From positions 1-32,144 of the forward strand of contig PDIM01000037.1 of assembly GCA_002811675.1 (NCBI GenBank): a stretch of 32,144 nt of DNA, in the 5' to 3' direction. The number at the start of each line of letters is the position of its first letter. The stretch's first letter is position 1. The translations under genes were made by a program, and so were the position numbers. Under the pieces are notes generated by a model. It had not been told where the DNA came from and did no database searches. It worked only from the letters and a program-made list of their open reading frames with translations. Source of the stretch: Ichthyosporea sp. XGB-2017a. Its lineage: Eukaryota > Opisthokonta > Ichthyosporea. This document shows, piece by piece, positions 17,441-28,015 of the stretch.

Positions 17441-19846
17441 TCACAAGACACTAATCACACTTTCAGAGAGGCCATCTACCGGCACAGGTCCATCGCGAAC
17501 AGCGCGATCTCTAGTCATCTTGAGGTATTCCACCTCCCGCTGAAGTCGTTTGCGGTCGTGCAATAGTTCTTTTTCCTTGGCCAATAAGCCATTAATTTGG
17601 TTTGTGCAAGTTTCTACTCGATCTTCCGCCTCTTTGAGAAGCCGCCGAAGTTTGTTGTTCAGCTTTCGGCTCTCAGCGATGTTTAGTTCGTAATGGTCTT
17701 CGGCCTTTCCTGCACTTTCCAGTTTGGCGGTCAACTCCCGATTTCGTATCTTCAGTCCTGAGACTTCACTCTTTAAATCACCAACCAGAGTTTCGAATTT
17801 AATAGTTAAATTTTTCGACTCCTCTCTCCATTGTGCATTGTTCTTTTGCTGCGCCGCCCATAAGTTTTGGAGTTCCGTGTTAGATGTCATAATATTGTTT
17901 TGTGCTTGGTCAAGCTGGATTTTGTGGGTTTTATCAACTTGTTCCATTTTCCTATTGTATCCTTCAAGCTCACTACTAAGTCTCCATTCTAAGGCAGCCT
18001 TGACATTCATTAAATTACGCAGTTCTTTCTGTGCCGTTTCATACGATTGGATCAAATTAAATTTGTCTTCTTTACTTTCCTCCAATTCGCGCTCAAGATT
18101 ACGCATCTTTCTTCTCTCTTCTTCTGCTTTCATTGTATAGCTCGCCTTTTCCTTTTCCAAAAGCCTTTCTTTCTTCTTGAATTCTGATGTCGCATGTTCG
18201 TATTTCATTATGGCCTCATCTCTATCCTTTTCGTATATCTTCAGCCTTCCATTAATCTCATCAATAATGCTATTGAGTCGCATTATGTCCTCTGGAGTTT
18301 CTTTACACAGCTTTTCCAACTCACTTTCCGCCGCCCGTTTGTCTCGAATGGCTCGATCAGCTTGCGCCTGCAAGTCCGCACATGCTAATTCCAGACTGGT
18401 TACTTCGTCCATGAGTTTCGAAATTTGTATCTCGTAGTTTGATTTAAGTTTGCCGATATCGCTGCTGTACGAGTCGTGCATGGATTCTTGCATTTTTGTT
18501 AATTTTTCTGTGACCCTGTTAAGCTCTCTAGTAAGCTGTTCTTCCCTCATAACACCCTGGTCCCGCTCCAATCGAGCAGTTTCCACCATTTCTATACTTT
18601 CTTTCACGTGGTTATATGCATCTAGTTCTCGCTGCTCCACGGCAGCAAGGGTATTCTGCAAAGTAGACATGGAAGTCACTAATTCACCCTTCTCTGCAGT
18701 TAATTGTTCGATTTCCTTCTCATTGCGTTCTAATTTCGCATACAAATCGTTCAAAGACGAATCCACAGCAATTGCACGTCCTTCCACTTCCATTTCCCTC
18801 TTTGTCAATCGTTCGTTTTCCCTTGAATATGATTGGAGCCGCAAAGACGCCTCACTGAATTTCTGCTTATGGTCAACGAGTGAAGCAGTTACATCCTTTA
18901 CCTCTTTTTTATACTTTTCTAGTTCTTCAATGAGTGCCCGATTTTCTTTTTCCAAGATTTTAACATCATTAGTCACAAAAGTGAGTCCTTGAATTTCCTG
19001 TCTTGCGGAATTCAATTCCGTACACAGCTGTGATATTTCACTATTCTTCTGCAAACACTCCACCCGCAGTCTTTCCATTTCCGAGCTCGTTTTCCGTTGC
19101 TGCTCAATCAAAATATCATTTTCCTCTGTCAGTAAATCAAGCCGCTCCTCCAGCTCCTGCACTTCCTGAGGCGCCACTTGAGACACACCGAGCCCAACCG
19201 CGGATATATTTGCAGACTTCTCAACCTCATCCGTCTTCTGTACCAATGCCTCCGCATATCTTTTCACTTCACCATGCAGATACTCGTTCTCCTCCACCAC
19301 CCGCTCAGCGTATTGCTTCAGCGTCATCAACTCCTGCTCGTATAACCGATTCCGGTCCGAGAGATCCTTCAAGCGGACATCATAAGCGGTCATAAGGGGT
19401 GTGAGATATTGCGGGGAGACAAGCCACGGGGGGAGAGGATCCGTCCCGGACAATGCCCCCTCGTGGGATGGCTGAGCCCCCGTCACACATGCATTCACCG
19501 CCTCGATATCCTCCGGGTACCTGGCCTGGTACTCGGACAGGGCAGAGTTTAGTCGCCGCACCTGGTCTGTGAGGAAATCAATCTGTGCTTTGTAGCCAAT
19601 ATCAATATCCGGTAGAGGAGCAGGGGCTGGCCGAGGACGGGAGGGGGGAGGGGAGGCTTGTCGATGGGGATAAATATCGCTCTCCTCCTCTTCCCCAACA
19701 CCAGATGTGACTCGCCGAGACTGTGGCACCCCCAGATCACTCTCCCGTCGGGGATCCTCCATGCTTAGATGCATATTGCGGAATCCCGTTCTGTGTGTGC
19801 CTAGTGGGGTGGGGGAGAGGGATCGTTGCTCGGATCTGGACCCCAT
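17441..19846 (-). CDS. Long coiled-coil protein, possibly centrosomal or basal-body
   Basis: An 801-aa single-exon protein. Residues 1-90 are disordered and rich in Ser, Pro and Arg, with SP/TP sites and a proline stretch. From about 90 to the end it is almost entirely heptad-patterned coiled coil, broken only by a short Pro/Trp segment (PPWLVSPQYLTPLMTAYDVR, about 138-157). Leu, Glu and Lys dominate; no motor, ATPase or membrane segment is present. Architecture and length recall centriole-associated proteins such as CEP89 (783 aa), CEP83 or SDCCAG8, but coiled coils match by composition and I cannot choose among them. E2F-like sites upstream fit a cell-cycle role (inference). Start ATG follows the context GTCACA. 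Confidence 0.8.
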   Translation of the reverse strand: MGSRSEQRSLSPTPLGTHRTGFRNMHLSMEDPRRESDLGVPQSRRVTSGVGEEEESDIYPHRQASPPPSRPRPAPAPLPDIDIGYKAQIDFLTDQVRRLNSALSEYQARYPEDIEAVNACVTGAQPSHEGALSGTDPLPPWLVSPQYLTPLMTAYDVRLKDLSDRNRLYEQELMTLKQYAERVVEENEYLHGEVKRYAEALVQKTDEVEKSANISAVGLGVSQVAPQEVQELEERLDLLTEENDILIEQQRKTSSEMERLRVECLQKNSEISQLCTELNSARQEIQGLTFVTNDVKILEKENRALIEELEKYKKEVKDVTASLVDHKQKFSEASLRLQSYSRENERLTKREMEVEGRAIAVDSSLNDLYAKLERNEKEIEQLTAEKGELVTSMSTLQNTLAAVEQRELDAYNHVKESIEMVETARLERDQGVMREEQLTRELNRVTEKLTKMQESMHDSYSSDIGKLKSNYEIQISKLMDEVTSLELACADLQAQADRAIRDKRAAESELEKLCKETPEDIMRLNSIIDEINGRLKIYEKDRDEAIMKYEHATSEFKKKERLLEKEKASYTMKAEEERRKMRNLERELEESKEDKFNLIQSYETAQKELRNLMNVKAALEWRLSSELEGYNRKMEQVDKTHKIQLDQAQNNIMTSNTELQNLWAAQQKNNAQWREESKNLTIKFETLVGDLKSEVSGLKIRNRELTAKLESAGKAEDHYELNIAESRKLNNKLRRLLKEAEDRVETCTNQINGLLAKEKELLHDRKRLQREVEYLKMTRDRAVRDGPVPVDGLSESVISVL

Positions 19847-20135
19847 TGTGACAGATAAAAAAGAGGGGTTTGTAAAGAGGATTATTAGAGAGAGTTAAAA
19901 AAAGAAAGTGGGAGGAAGGAAAAGATTAAAGGGGAAAAAAATGAAAGAAAAGAATCAGTCAATTTTTCAAAAAAGAAAAAAAGAAAAACAGATCAGTTTA
20001 AAAATCAAATTTAAGGTTTTTAATTTTTAAAAAAACAAAAAACGAGAAAGAAAAAGCAAAAGACAAAAACCAGGGAGGACAAAAACTGAAAAATAGAAAA
20101 AAATATTTTGCACAACAAAAAAAGCTCGCAAAAAA

Positions 20136-20156
20136 ATTGCGGATTCGATCCGCAAT
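20136..20156. repeat. Perfect 9-bp inverted repeat with 3-nt loop
   Basis: ATTGCGGAT, TCG, then ATCCGCAAT. Set in A/T-rich DNA about 290 nt upstream of the coiled-coil gene. Could be a protein-binding dyad or hairpin. It is not a tRNA B box. Confidence 0.6.
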
Positions 20157-20162
20157 ATTCTT

Positions 20163-20217
20163 TTTTTTGGCGGGAAATAAAGAAAACCCTCGAAGAAAAC
20201 GTTTTCCCGCCAAAAAA
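20163..20217. promoter_or_regulatory. Inverted pair of E2F-consensus sites
   Basis: TTTGGCGGGAAA at 20166-20177 and its exact reverse complement TTTCCCGCCAAA at 20203-20214, with the match extending into flanking T/A runs. Both equal the classical E2F site. They lie about 320-370 nt upstream of the coiled-coil gene start and downstream of the DMXL stop, so they most likely serve the coiled-coil gene. Confidence 0.55.
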
Positions 20218-20334
20218 TCTCCTCTTTTTCTGTTCTTTTTCTTCTTTGTATTTCCAATTTTAGTTTTTGTTCACATATTCCGTCCAGAAGAGTAGCCACC
20301 CATGCTGAGTCCCTCGGTATATGACATCCTTTGA

Positions 20335-20337
<3 letters not shown>

Positions 20338-20383
<46 letters not shown>
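20338..20383. repeat. ATT trinucleotide microsatellite
   Basis: About fifteen ATT units. On the minus strand its edge creates AATAAA (20342-20337), 73 nt past the DMXL stop, probably used as that gene's poly-A signal. Confidence 0.9.
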
Positions 20384-20414
20384 CATTTATCATCTTCACA
20401 TCTGGTTTCTCTTA

Positions 20415-23400
20415 TCACTTGGGCGGGAATTTCATCTTTGCAACACTCCCATCCGACCCTGCAGTGAACAGATATCCGGACCGGAAGAGAATGGTAGAAA
20501 TACCCGACGATGACGCAGATGAAAACAGTCGGTGCTTTCCATGGATCCCCGCAAAGTTATATAGGTTCTGACTATCCGGCAAATTGAATATCTTTAGTTC
20601 TCCATCGGAAGATCCAGTCGCGAACACTGCCTCCATCTCATCCACCGCAATACTCCTGCACGCCGAGGACGAGTCATTGGCTATATCAAAGGTGTGCAGG
20701 ATTCGGCGCTGTCGAATATCAAAAATACACACATTGCCTTTGCGTCCCCCTGACAATAAAAGCATCCGCGATGGGCAATATGCCAAACAATTGGCCCCAC
20801 CTTCATGACATATGAACTCATTCACACATGCCTTATTCGGCGGCAAAAGGCTGTCCCATAGACGTACGTTTTTCATATCACTTGAAATCCCCGCCGAGGC
20901 AAAAAACCCGCACGAATTCAGAAATAGAAACTCGTTCGTAGCTTTTGAGTGGCAGTTGATTCTCAGGAAAGGGTTGGTATTATCATTTTTCTTGGCTTCT
21001 AATCTGTAAAACGTAACATCCCCCTTCAAATCAGAAGTACCAAACTTATTTCCTAGATCTGAAAATTTGATAGAAGTGACTCTTGATTTCCCGGAGGTTG
21101 CAGATCCACCAGCAGAAAGTCCTCCCGAATATTCAAATAAAGGATGTGTCTGATCAAACTGCCACAAATTTACTGCCCCATCCACCCCACCTGTAAGATA
21201 CAGAGGAATCGTTGGATGAGAGTCCATGCATGTCACCAGGCTACTTGTAAACCTAGCCGTTTTAGCACACACAATTGTCTCGCTAGACAGACGCGATGCC
21301 CTTGAATTGGATTGTCCGGCCGGTGAAGCAGGCGCTGAATGTAGCATTCTAGAATTCGGGTTATTCGATAAGGCTCTTCCAAAAGATCCCCGCATACTCG
21401 AGTTGATCCTAAAATCGGTTACATCACCATCATTCGTGCGATTCGTACTGTAGGACTGAGCAACTAACAGCGAAGACTCGATGCTGTGAATAGTCCTATT
21501 TTGATCTCCGGAACTTCCTTCAGAAAAAAGGGGCGAATGGGGACTTGGGGCAGAAGCAACTGGGTCGATACGGCTTAGATCAAGCTCTGTCAGCTCCTTT
21601 GAGGTAGCAACTACGATATGATCAAGACTGTTGCTAGAAATAGCAAATGACTGTACAGGCTCACCATCTAGATCTTTAAATACAACTTTGGAAGAGGAGT
21701 CGCTCGCAAACTTCTCCTCCATGGCATAGGAGCGAAAGACATATCGAAAAACTGTATCGCGCACGCTGCTGTTGCGCATGAGGAAGTGCCACAATCTTCG
21801 CTTTGCTGGAATCTTTTTAAATGGATTATTGTTCGGATCAAGAAGGGACGTATTTTGTCTTAAAAGACCAATTGATTGCCTTCTTCCGATGTCCGGTTTA
21901 ATTAGATATTCTGGCGCAGGAAGACGATTCAGCGCCTTTTCACGAATATTTCCCCATTTGTCCAAATTATCAAGTGCCGCGTGAATTATGGGAGAAATGG
22001 TATCAATGTCTGATAGACTGATGTGAATTTTCTTCACCATGCTTCGGACATTTGAATTCACAAATTGCACAGTAACTAGTTTAATTAAGGACCAGGCATA
22101 GGCAACGCGCTGTTGCTCTTTCAGCTCAACTTCGGAAAGCTCTTTATGTTTTTTTTTATCTTTCAAAACAGCCCTTTTACCTTTCAAAGGTAGACGCGGT
22201 GAAACTATTCCAATATCATCCTGATGCTTTGCAAGCATTGAATCAAAAATCTCAGATGAGTTTGATTCAGCATCACTTGGGCTACTATCTTCATCATCTG
22301 AATATTCATTAATCGCCACCTCGTCTAAAAAGCAATCAATCACTGACATAGGGCTTGCCTTTTCTAAAACATCGGTTTCATAATCCCGTGAAGATGAACT
22401 GATATTCTTCGGTTTTTCTCCTTCAGAGCCTCCTACATTGATTACTACTCCAGCATCATTGTCTGAACAATTTGCCTCGTATAAATTCGCATTATATTCA
22501 ACAAAGGAAAACAAATTATCGAAAATATACAGGCTTGGGCAATTGATAAGAAGGGTAAGTAACCGAGAATACTTTTTACGCGCCCAGCAAACGAGCAAAA
22601 GCCCCACATATATCGTCAAGAACATCTCGCAAACAAATAATCTATTTCGTTTGCTTTGCACATACTCAGGAACATCATTCGTTAGGTACTCTTGCAAACC
22701 TTGTGATAAAGCAGTAGTAAGATAATCCAACTTCTTCAGCGAATTGTCTGTCATGTGCGAGAACGAAGGATTAAAATACGAGAAAGTAGACATAATCTCC
22801 AAGGCTATGCTTTTCAAAAATTCTTCAACTCTCTCGGGTTTACTAATTCCTAGTAGTTTTACCATTAAAACATAATTCCCTTCAATAGCATAGTAGTCTA
22901 AAAGAAGGTCTAATGTGTGTTCAAGAGTAAACCCAGAATTTGGAACCATGCTCTGAAGAGCTTTGGTGTCTTCTTCTAGTCGTATACGAAAATCTTCCCA
23001 TGAATGCTTCCCGAAATCAGACAGACTCTGAATAACTGTTCTTAAGAACAAGATCCTGATAAAATGCTTTTTCACAATTAACATTGAGGAGGAAAACTCT
23101 TGAAAGGAATCCTTTTCTTCATCCCGCTCTTCATCGCATTTTGCAACACTTGTTTCCACTACAGGCTCAGGCTCTTGCACAGCGGCTGGCCCTGGTTCCT
23201 GTGTACCGCCAAATCCCCAATTATCAAAATCAAAAGTTCCCGAATTTATAGCATCATCCACAGCTGGTTTTACAGTCGGTTGGATCGCACTAGAGCCAAA
23301 TCCAAGAAGTTTCGTGGGCTTTTTGACAGATATAGAGAAACTTTGAGCACCAAGTCGAAGTTGTTCAACTTCATTAACCTTTTCAAGCTCGGTAAGCATA

Positions 23401-26400
23401 GGAAGAACATCAACCGCCAGTAGCGGGCATCCGCCAGTGTTATATGCATATATTGATTGATAAAGAAGCCTAGAAGTATCTATAATCCTACCTTGATTCA
23501 TATCTAGCGTTCTCAGAAACATATGCCCCTTCAAGAAATTGTGGAACCAAGCTAAAGTTGGATCCCCAAGGCAAACAGACAATTTCTTTCCATTACTTTT
23601 ATCCTCATGATCTGGCATATTTAATAAGACCCCATAAGCACGCTCAAAATCTTTAAGCCACCAGTAAATTAAGCTTCGCAACCAAACGTCATTTTCCTTT
23701 TCCGCTTTTTCCATCAAATCTTGTTTCAGTAACTTTTGGAACGTCGGTCCACTGTCACCTTCATACAACCTCGCAATAAAAATGGCAAGCTGATAGTCAC
23801 CAAGGTTTCTCATACATACGTTAACAGCATCACCTATCGAATCTCCCAAGATGAAAAAAGCAGCGGCGTGGACAAAACGTCGTTTTCCCAGTAACGCAAA
23901 TGCATTCTTAAGGGCTGCAGTCTGCCATCGTTCAGTGGTAAAGTCATTTCTAAAAAAGTCAAACATTCTTGCATTGCTTCCAGTTCCAGCCCGGAAAAAA
24001 TTCATCAGTACAGCCTTTTTGTTCATGGCCAAGTAAAACACAGCAGCATCCAAAGGGTCTTTGTTTTCCGCAAATTCATTCTTGGCAACAATCTCAGCAA
24101 CTTTCTTCAATATTTCCCCGTTCTTTGCCCATAGCCCCATCCCGATCGCGCTTACCGTACTCCAGTTAAGGTTTCGGTTATTCAACAATAAATCTACAAT
24201 GGGATCCTGAGATTCGGAATGAAAAGCCCAACAAATGTCTTTGTTTGAAACACTCAGTGGCCGCTCCGCAGGAGGCAATGACCTACTCAAATAGGCAAAC
24301 ATTTTTTCACACACCATAAATCGCAGGCCAAGTTCGTCAAGACTACCTGTATGCTGAGTAATGTCGCTAAGCACTTCAACAAGAGCAATAAGTTCCATCT
24401 GCTCACGGCTTGAAAGTCCTTCGAGGCGAAATCTAGTTAGACTCTCTGCAAGACAACTTGCTGAAAGATAAATCCACTGGTTATGATCTGAAGTAGGACT
24501 TTCATCATTGTCCTCTTCGACCACGTCATTCTCTCGATTTAAATCTATTCCTAATGAAAAATCAATTACCGGTGCATCAAACAGTGATGAGTAGTCCTGT
24601 GCTGGTGTCGCACTGGGCTTTGAGAGGTTAGACGTAGACCCGTGAACTGATGAAACAGTTTCGAGGGACGTTTTTTCTCCCGTTACTTGCATATCCGCAA
24701 CTGAGAGCGACGGTAAGCAAATTTCCTCACCGGTCGCCAACTGTTTTTTTGAAACTGACTTTGTCACATAATTGCTCAATTCTTGAAGAATATTCCAGAC
24801 TCGATTTAATTTTCCACACATAATGCACTCAAACAGTTGCCTTGGGTGATATTCTGGAAGCAATGGGGCTTGACTGTATGACAAATTAAAAATATTTACA
24901 ATACCCTTATATGACTCCTTCATTGAAGTACCGGATTCCGTATATGACACCCATTTACTAAATACAAACTTTTTATGAGGGGATGCAACAACCAACGTAC
25001 CACCATGCGCCCAGCACAGTACGCAGATCGGGGAAGGGAGAACGTATTTGTAAGTTGGAGGTGCAAAACACTGTAATCGCTTCCATTCAATAGCACGGCA
25101 GTCAAATGAAGACACTGATTGTGAGTAGATGCTCAAGTTGTTCAAGGAGCCTATCGCAAGGATATGATTACCATCCCATGCCCCAACCCAATCAATGGAC
25201 TTGACAACTTCATTTTCTTCCATCATGATATCATATTCCGGTACAAACTCACAAAGGGTCGATTCACACTCCCACACCGTTATAAAAAACCTTCCGTCAA
25301 TTTTACACACCGTTGCCAATCTTGCAAAATACGCGCACTTAATACTCAGAAGTTGAATGGGACTTCCATCACAAAGTTCAGGTGGTGCTCTCAATTCAAA
25401 ATTTTTCTCTTTCCTTTCGACCCACGAGCCTATAGAGCTTTGCGTCAATTCGTCAGCTGAAAAGTTAAACACGCGAACAGTAAGATCAGAACAGCCTGCC
25501 ACCCACAGGAAACTGACATCTATCCCGCGATCATGACAGTTCGAAATTTGACCAACAGGACATCCACAGCAGGTTATAGATACTCCGTTTGGCATATTCA
25601 ATTCAAAGGAGTCAATAATCAGCTCACTTGAGAAACTTATACTCTTATCTATTTTTCGCGAAATGGTGGTCTTCCACATGGACACCATCCTACCTTCACG
25701 GTGAACGCCTAGAGCAAAATAATCATCTGGAGTGTTCGCTATGGATAGTTCCTGGGCTGTATAGATATGAAAATACAAAAAGGTATCACCATCTTGCCAG
25801 CAAGTTGGCATATCAAGCGAGGTAAGGTCCATTGTGTATTGGCCCTTTGCACTCAAGGTTCGATGAAAATCAGCTGAAGGAAGAACATTTGGTCGAGCGT
25901 CAATGCCTGCCAAATCCATTACTGAAGAAAATCCTCCTTCACATGCACCTTTCCCTTGATCAAGCTTGTAAAATCGCAGCTGGTTCTCGTCTAAGCTAAT
26001 AAAACATATCTCATTGGGAAACCAAGCCGTTGCAGCAAAAGGAAGACTCGAATGGGACTTAATACGCAAGACTTCACTCAGCGGGGGTGGTGTTTGGGAA
26101 ACAGGGCCTACATCAAACACTTTCCAAACAATTAGTTCACCTCCCACCCCTCGACTGTGATGACTCATGGACAGCAAATACGGCAATCGAGGATGGGCAC
26201 ACACTTGAACTATCTCGCTATGATGTCCAGAGCAGTATGGTCCGCGCTCCACGGCAGCGACCGACCAATGGCTAATAAAATCCGCTAGCGTCAGCTTCCA
26301 AGTACTCAACATACCATTTTTGTTTCTGCACAATAAGTTAAGGCCCCCCTTTCGCCCATACGAAAGTTCATTTGTCGAAATGGAACTTGGGTCGTAAAAC

Positions 26401-27767
26401 GCAACGACGTCGTAACAAAATTTGCGCGCCTCCCTTGCTGGGAAAGCATTCGCTAGTGGTGTCCCCATACACACACGCGGAACCCGTTGTCTCTTGTCTG
26501 TAATTCCCTCAATTCTCCACACAACCAATGTCCCATCAGGCTGAATTCGAAAGACCATATCATCACAATTCACAATTTCTTTCATTTCACCATTTGCATC
26601 CAATGACCCTTTACTTTCAAACCCCCCATTAATAGCATACGTTAGTTCCCTGTGGTGTAGCCAGTGCACATCAGAGACCCCAGGGAGATTGGAGTTTTTA
26701 AGCTCATTTGGATATATTGTAGTGCACAGGTGGAATGTCCGTGTTGCAGTATCAACGAGAGTTTCTTTCCATATCCGACAAATCTTATCTCGAGCAGTGG
26801 TCATTAATGCATTAACACAACCACTGCTCCTAGTCGAGTGCCTCCATGACACACTTGTGATTGATCTCGGATGAGGCAGATACACAAAGTTGAATATCAT
26901 TAAATTACCTCCACGAAGAGTCTGACTCGGTTTTCGCTTTTGGTTCCCCTTTGGGACTTTCAAAAACATCCCCTTGTCATCCACTGACTCTTCTGCTTGC
27001 TCGTTCCCATTCACTTCAGGAGGATTTTCAGGGACCGCCCCTGGCACTTCTTGGCCCAGTTCAGCATTCAAATGCAAAGCCTGCTGAAACCACACTTTAG
27101 GTAATCGATCATATTGCGAAGCGGATACAAAAAGATTCCCATCCGGAGAAAATGACACATAATAGACAGGAGAAGAAAGGCTCTGAGTCCAGATGCAATG
27201 CCAGGAACGCGTAGCAGCGTTCTTTTCCCACATACGAAGATCATTTGACCCAGTAATAAGCCTATTCTGCTTCGGATGCCAAGAAATACAATTCACCCGA
27301 CTCTCAAGCTGAAGCGTGGCCGTCTCCTTCCAGTAATAGGGATGCTCCGAGGCTGCCTGCTCGTCGTCTCCTATAATCCCATTAGCCCCAAAGTCAGTGT
27401 ACCCATCCTCCACTCCAAGCTCCCCCCCAACACATCCCTCCCCGCCTTCATCACCCTCTAGTTCCTTCCCCCCCTCAAGACTATCCTTCCGTGTGTACGT
27501 CTTGAACGGCTCATACACCACCACTTGATCCTCAAAAGTGGCCGCAATCTTACATCCAACATCAGAACACTCAACACAGCTCACCTGTGTTCCATTCTTC
27601 GCGTCCTTGATAATCTGTACGGGGGTGAGATCCCCCTTAAGTATCACCACATTGGCACAGGACGCATACACTATATAAGTATTGTGGAAAGGGCTTTTGA
27701 TCCTCCCCAGCCCAACAGTACTCGGCCCCACATTTACAGCCCCCGTGATAATCTGGTCCAGCCTCAT
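20415..27767 (-). CDS. DMXL: DMXL/rabconnectin-3 alpha (Rav1 family), V-ATPase assembly factor
   Basis: A 2450-aa intron-free protein. The start at 27767 gives MRLDQIITGAVNVG, matching animal DMXL (MNLHQVLTGAVNPG); the open frame runs 25 codons further upstream through a CT/GT repeat and is not used. Residues 1-950 carry WD repeats (SWHPKQNRLITGSNDLRMWE, VSFSPDGNLFVSAS). The Rav1p_C core lies near 1180-1340, with the diagnostic blocks DPLDAAVFYLAMNKKAVL and AALKNAFALLGKRRFVHAAA. Acidic low-complexity linkers follow, then a second WD cluster at about 2150-2450 (LYLTGGVDGAVNLWQ, LLLSGGRKGNVCIFD). The family reassembles V1 on V0 of the vacuolar proton pump and acidifies endosomes. Human DMXL2 is 3036 aa and yeast Rav1 1357, so this is intermediate. 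DMXL1/2 orthology is not resolvable. Confidence 0.94.
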   Translation of the reverse strand: MRLDQIITGAVNVGPSTVGLGRIKSPFHNTYIVYASCANVVILKGDLTPVQIIKDAKNGTQVSCVECSDVGCKIAATFEDQVVVYEPFKTYTRKDSLEGGKELEGDEGGEGCVGGELGVEDGYTDFGANGIIGDDEQAASEHPYYWKETATLQLESRVNCISWHPKQNRLITGSNDLRMWEKNAATRSWHCIWTQSLSSPVYYVSFSPDGNLFVSASQYDRLPKVWFQQALHLNAELGQEVPGAVPENPPEVNGNEQAEESVDDKGMFLKVPKGNQKRKPSQTLRGGNLMIFNFVYLPHPRSITSVSWRHSTRSSGCVNALMTTARDKICRIWKETLVDTATRTFHLCTTIYPNELKNSNLPGVSDVHWLHHRELTYAINGGFESKGSLDANGEMKEIVNCDDMVFRIQPDGTLVVWRIEGITDKRQRVPRVCMGTPLANAFPAREARKFCYDVVAFYDPSSISTNELSYGRKGGLNLLCRNKNGMLSTWKLTLADFISHWSVAAVERGPYCSGHHSEIVQVCAHPRLPYLLSMSHHSRGVGGELIVWKVFDVGPVSQTPPPLSEVLRIKSHSSLPFAATAWFPNEICFISLDENQLRFYKLDQGKGACEGGFSSVMDLAGIDARPNVLPSADFHRTLSAKGQYTMDLTSLDMPTCWQDGDTFLYFHIYTAQELSIANTPDDYFALGVHREGRMVSMWKTTISRKIDKSISFSSELIIDSFELNMPNGVSITCCGCPVGQISNCHDRGIDVSFLWVAGCSDLTVRVFNFSADELTQSSIGSWVERKEKNFELRAPPELCDGSPIQLLSIKCAYFARLATVCKIDGRFFITVWECESTLCEFVPEYDIMMEENEVVKSIDWVGAWDGNHILAIGSLNNLSIYSQSVSSFDCRAIEWKRLQCFAPPTYKYVLPSPICVLCWAHGGTLVVASPHKKFVFSKWVSYTESGTSMKESYKGIVNIFNLSYSQAPLLPEYHPRQLFECIMCGKLNRVWNILQELSNYVTKSVSKKQLATGEEICLPSLSVADMQVTGEKTSLETVSSVHGSTSNLSKPSATPAQDYSSLFDAPVIDFSLGIDLNRENDVVEEDNDESPTSDHNQWIYLSASCLAESLTRFRLEGLSSREQMELIALVEVLSDITQHTGSLDELGLRFMVCEKMFAYLSRSLPPAERPLSVSNKDICWAFHSESQDPIVDLLLNNRNLNWSTVSAIGMGLWAKNGEILKKVAEIVAKNEFAENKDPLDAAVFYLAMNKKAVLMNFFRAGTGSNARMFDFFRNDFTTERWQTAALKNAFALLGKRRFVHAAAFFILGDSIGDAVNVCMRNLGDYQLAIFIARLYEGDSGPTFQKLLKQDLMEKAEKENDVWLRSLIYWWLKDFERAYGVLLNMPDHEDKSNGKKLSVCLGDPTLAWFHNFLKGHMFLRTLDMNQGRIIDTSRLLYQSIYAYNTGGCPLLAVDVLPMLTELEKVNEVEQLRLGAQSFSISVKKPTKLLGFGSSAIQPTVKPAVDDAINSGTFDFDNWGFGGTQEPGPAAVQEPEPVVETSVAKCDEERDEEKDSFQEFSSSMLIVKKHFIRILFLRTVIQSLSDFGKHSWEDFRIRLEEDTKALQSMVPNSGFTLEHTLDLLLDYYAIEGNYVLMVKLLGISKPERVEEFLKSIALEIMSTFSYFNPSFSHMTDNSLKKLDYLTTALSQGLQEYLTNDVPEYVQSKRNRLFVCEMFLTIYVGLLLVCWARKKYSRLLTLLINCPSLYIFDNLFSFVEYNANLYEANCSDNDAGVVINVGGSEGEKPKNISSSSRDYETDVLEKASPMSVIDCFLDEVAINEYSDDEDSSPSDAESNSSEIFDSMLAKHQDDIGIVSPRLPLKGKRAVLKDKKKHKELSEVELKEQQRVAYAWSLIKLVTVQFVNSNVRSMVKKIHISLSDIDTISPIIHAALDNLDKWGNIREKALNRLPAPEYLIKPDIGRRQSIGLLRQNTSLLDPNNNPFKKIPAKRRLWHFLMRNSSVRDTVFRYVFRSYAMEEKFASDSSSKVVFKDLDGEPVQSFAISSNSLDHIVVATSKELTELDLSRIDPVASAPSPHSPLFSEGSSGDQNRTIHSIESSLLVAQSYSTNRTNDGDVTDFRINSSMRGSFGRALSNNPNSRMLHSAPASPAGQSNSRASRLSSETIVCAKTARFTSSLVTCMDSHPTIPLYLTGGVDGAVNLWQFDQTHPLFEYSGGLSAGGSATSGKSRVTSIKFSDLGNKFGTSDLKGDVTFYRLEAKKNDNTNPFLRINCHSKATNEFLFLNSCGFFASAGISSDMKNVRLWDSLLPPNKACVNEFICHEGGANCLAYCPSRMLLLSGGRKGNVCIFDIRQRRILHTFDIANDSSSACRSIAVDEMEAVFATGSSDGELKIFNLPDSQNLYNFAGIHGKHRLFSSASSSGISTILFRSGYLFTAGSDGSVAKMKFPPK

Positions 27768-28015
27768 TGTTATGTACTCCACAACCAACCCACCAACCCC
27801 TCTCTCTCTTTCTCTCTGTGTGTGTGTGTGTGTGGGTATCAATAGCTATTCTCTATACTCCTTCCCCTCCCCAATCAAACCTCTTCCCCACACAAAAGTA
27901 AAAACCAACCACCGAGTCTAAAAAACAAATCCAACAAAAAACCAAAAAACAAAAAAAAAAACAAAAACCCTCCACTTGCACTTTTTTTTGAAACTAACAC
28001 AACCAAAAAACAAAA

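Larger units (their letters stand above)
19847..20414. other. Intergenic region between the coiled-coil gene and DMXL
   Basis: A-rich on the plus strand (19895-20130), so T-rich on the sense strand of the coiled-coil gene. It contains a perfect hairpin, two inverted E2F-like sites and an ATT microsatellite that supplies the DMXL poly-A signal. No open gene. Confidence 0.65.

Noticed and set aside
20136..20156. tRNA B-box (GATTCGATCC)
   Set aside because: T-stem pairing and an upstream A box are missing; it is only a short hairpin.
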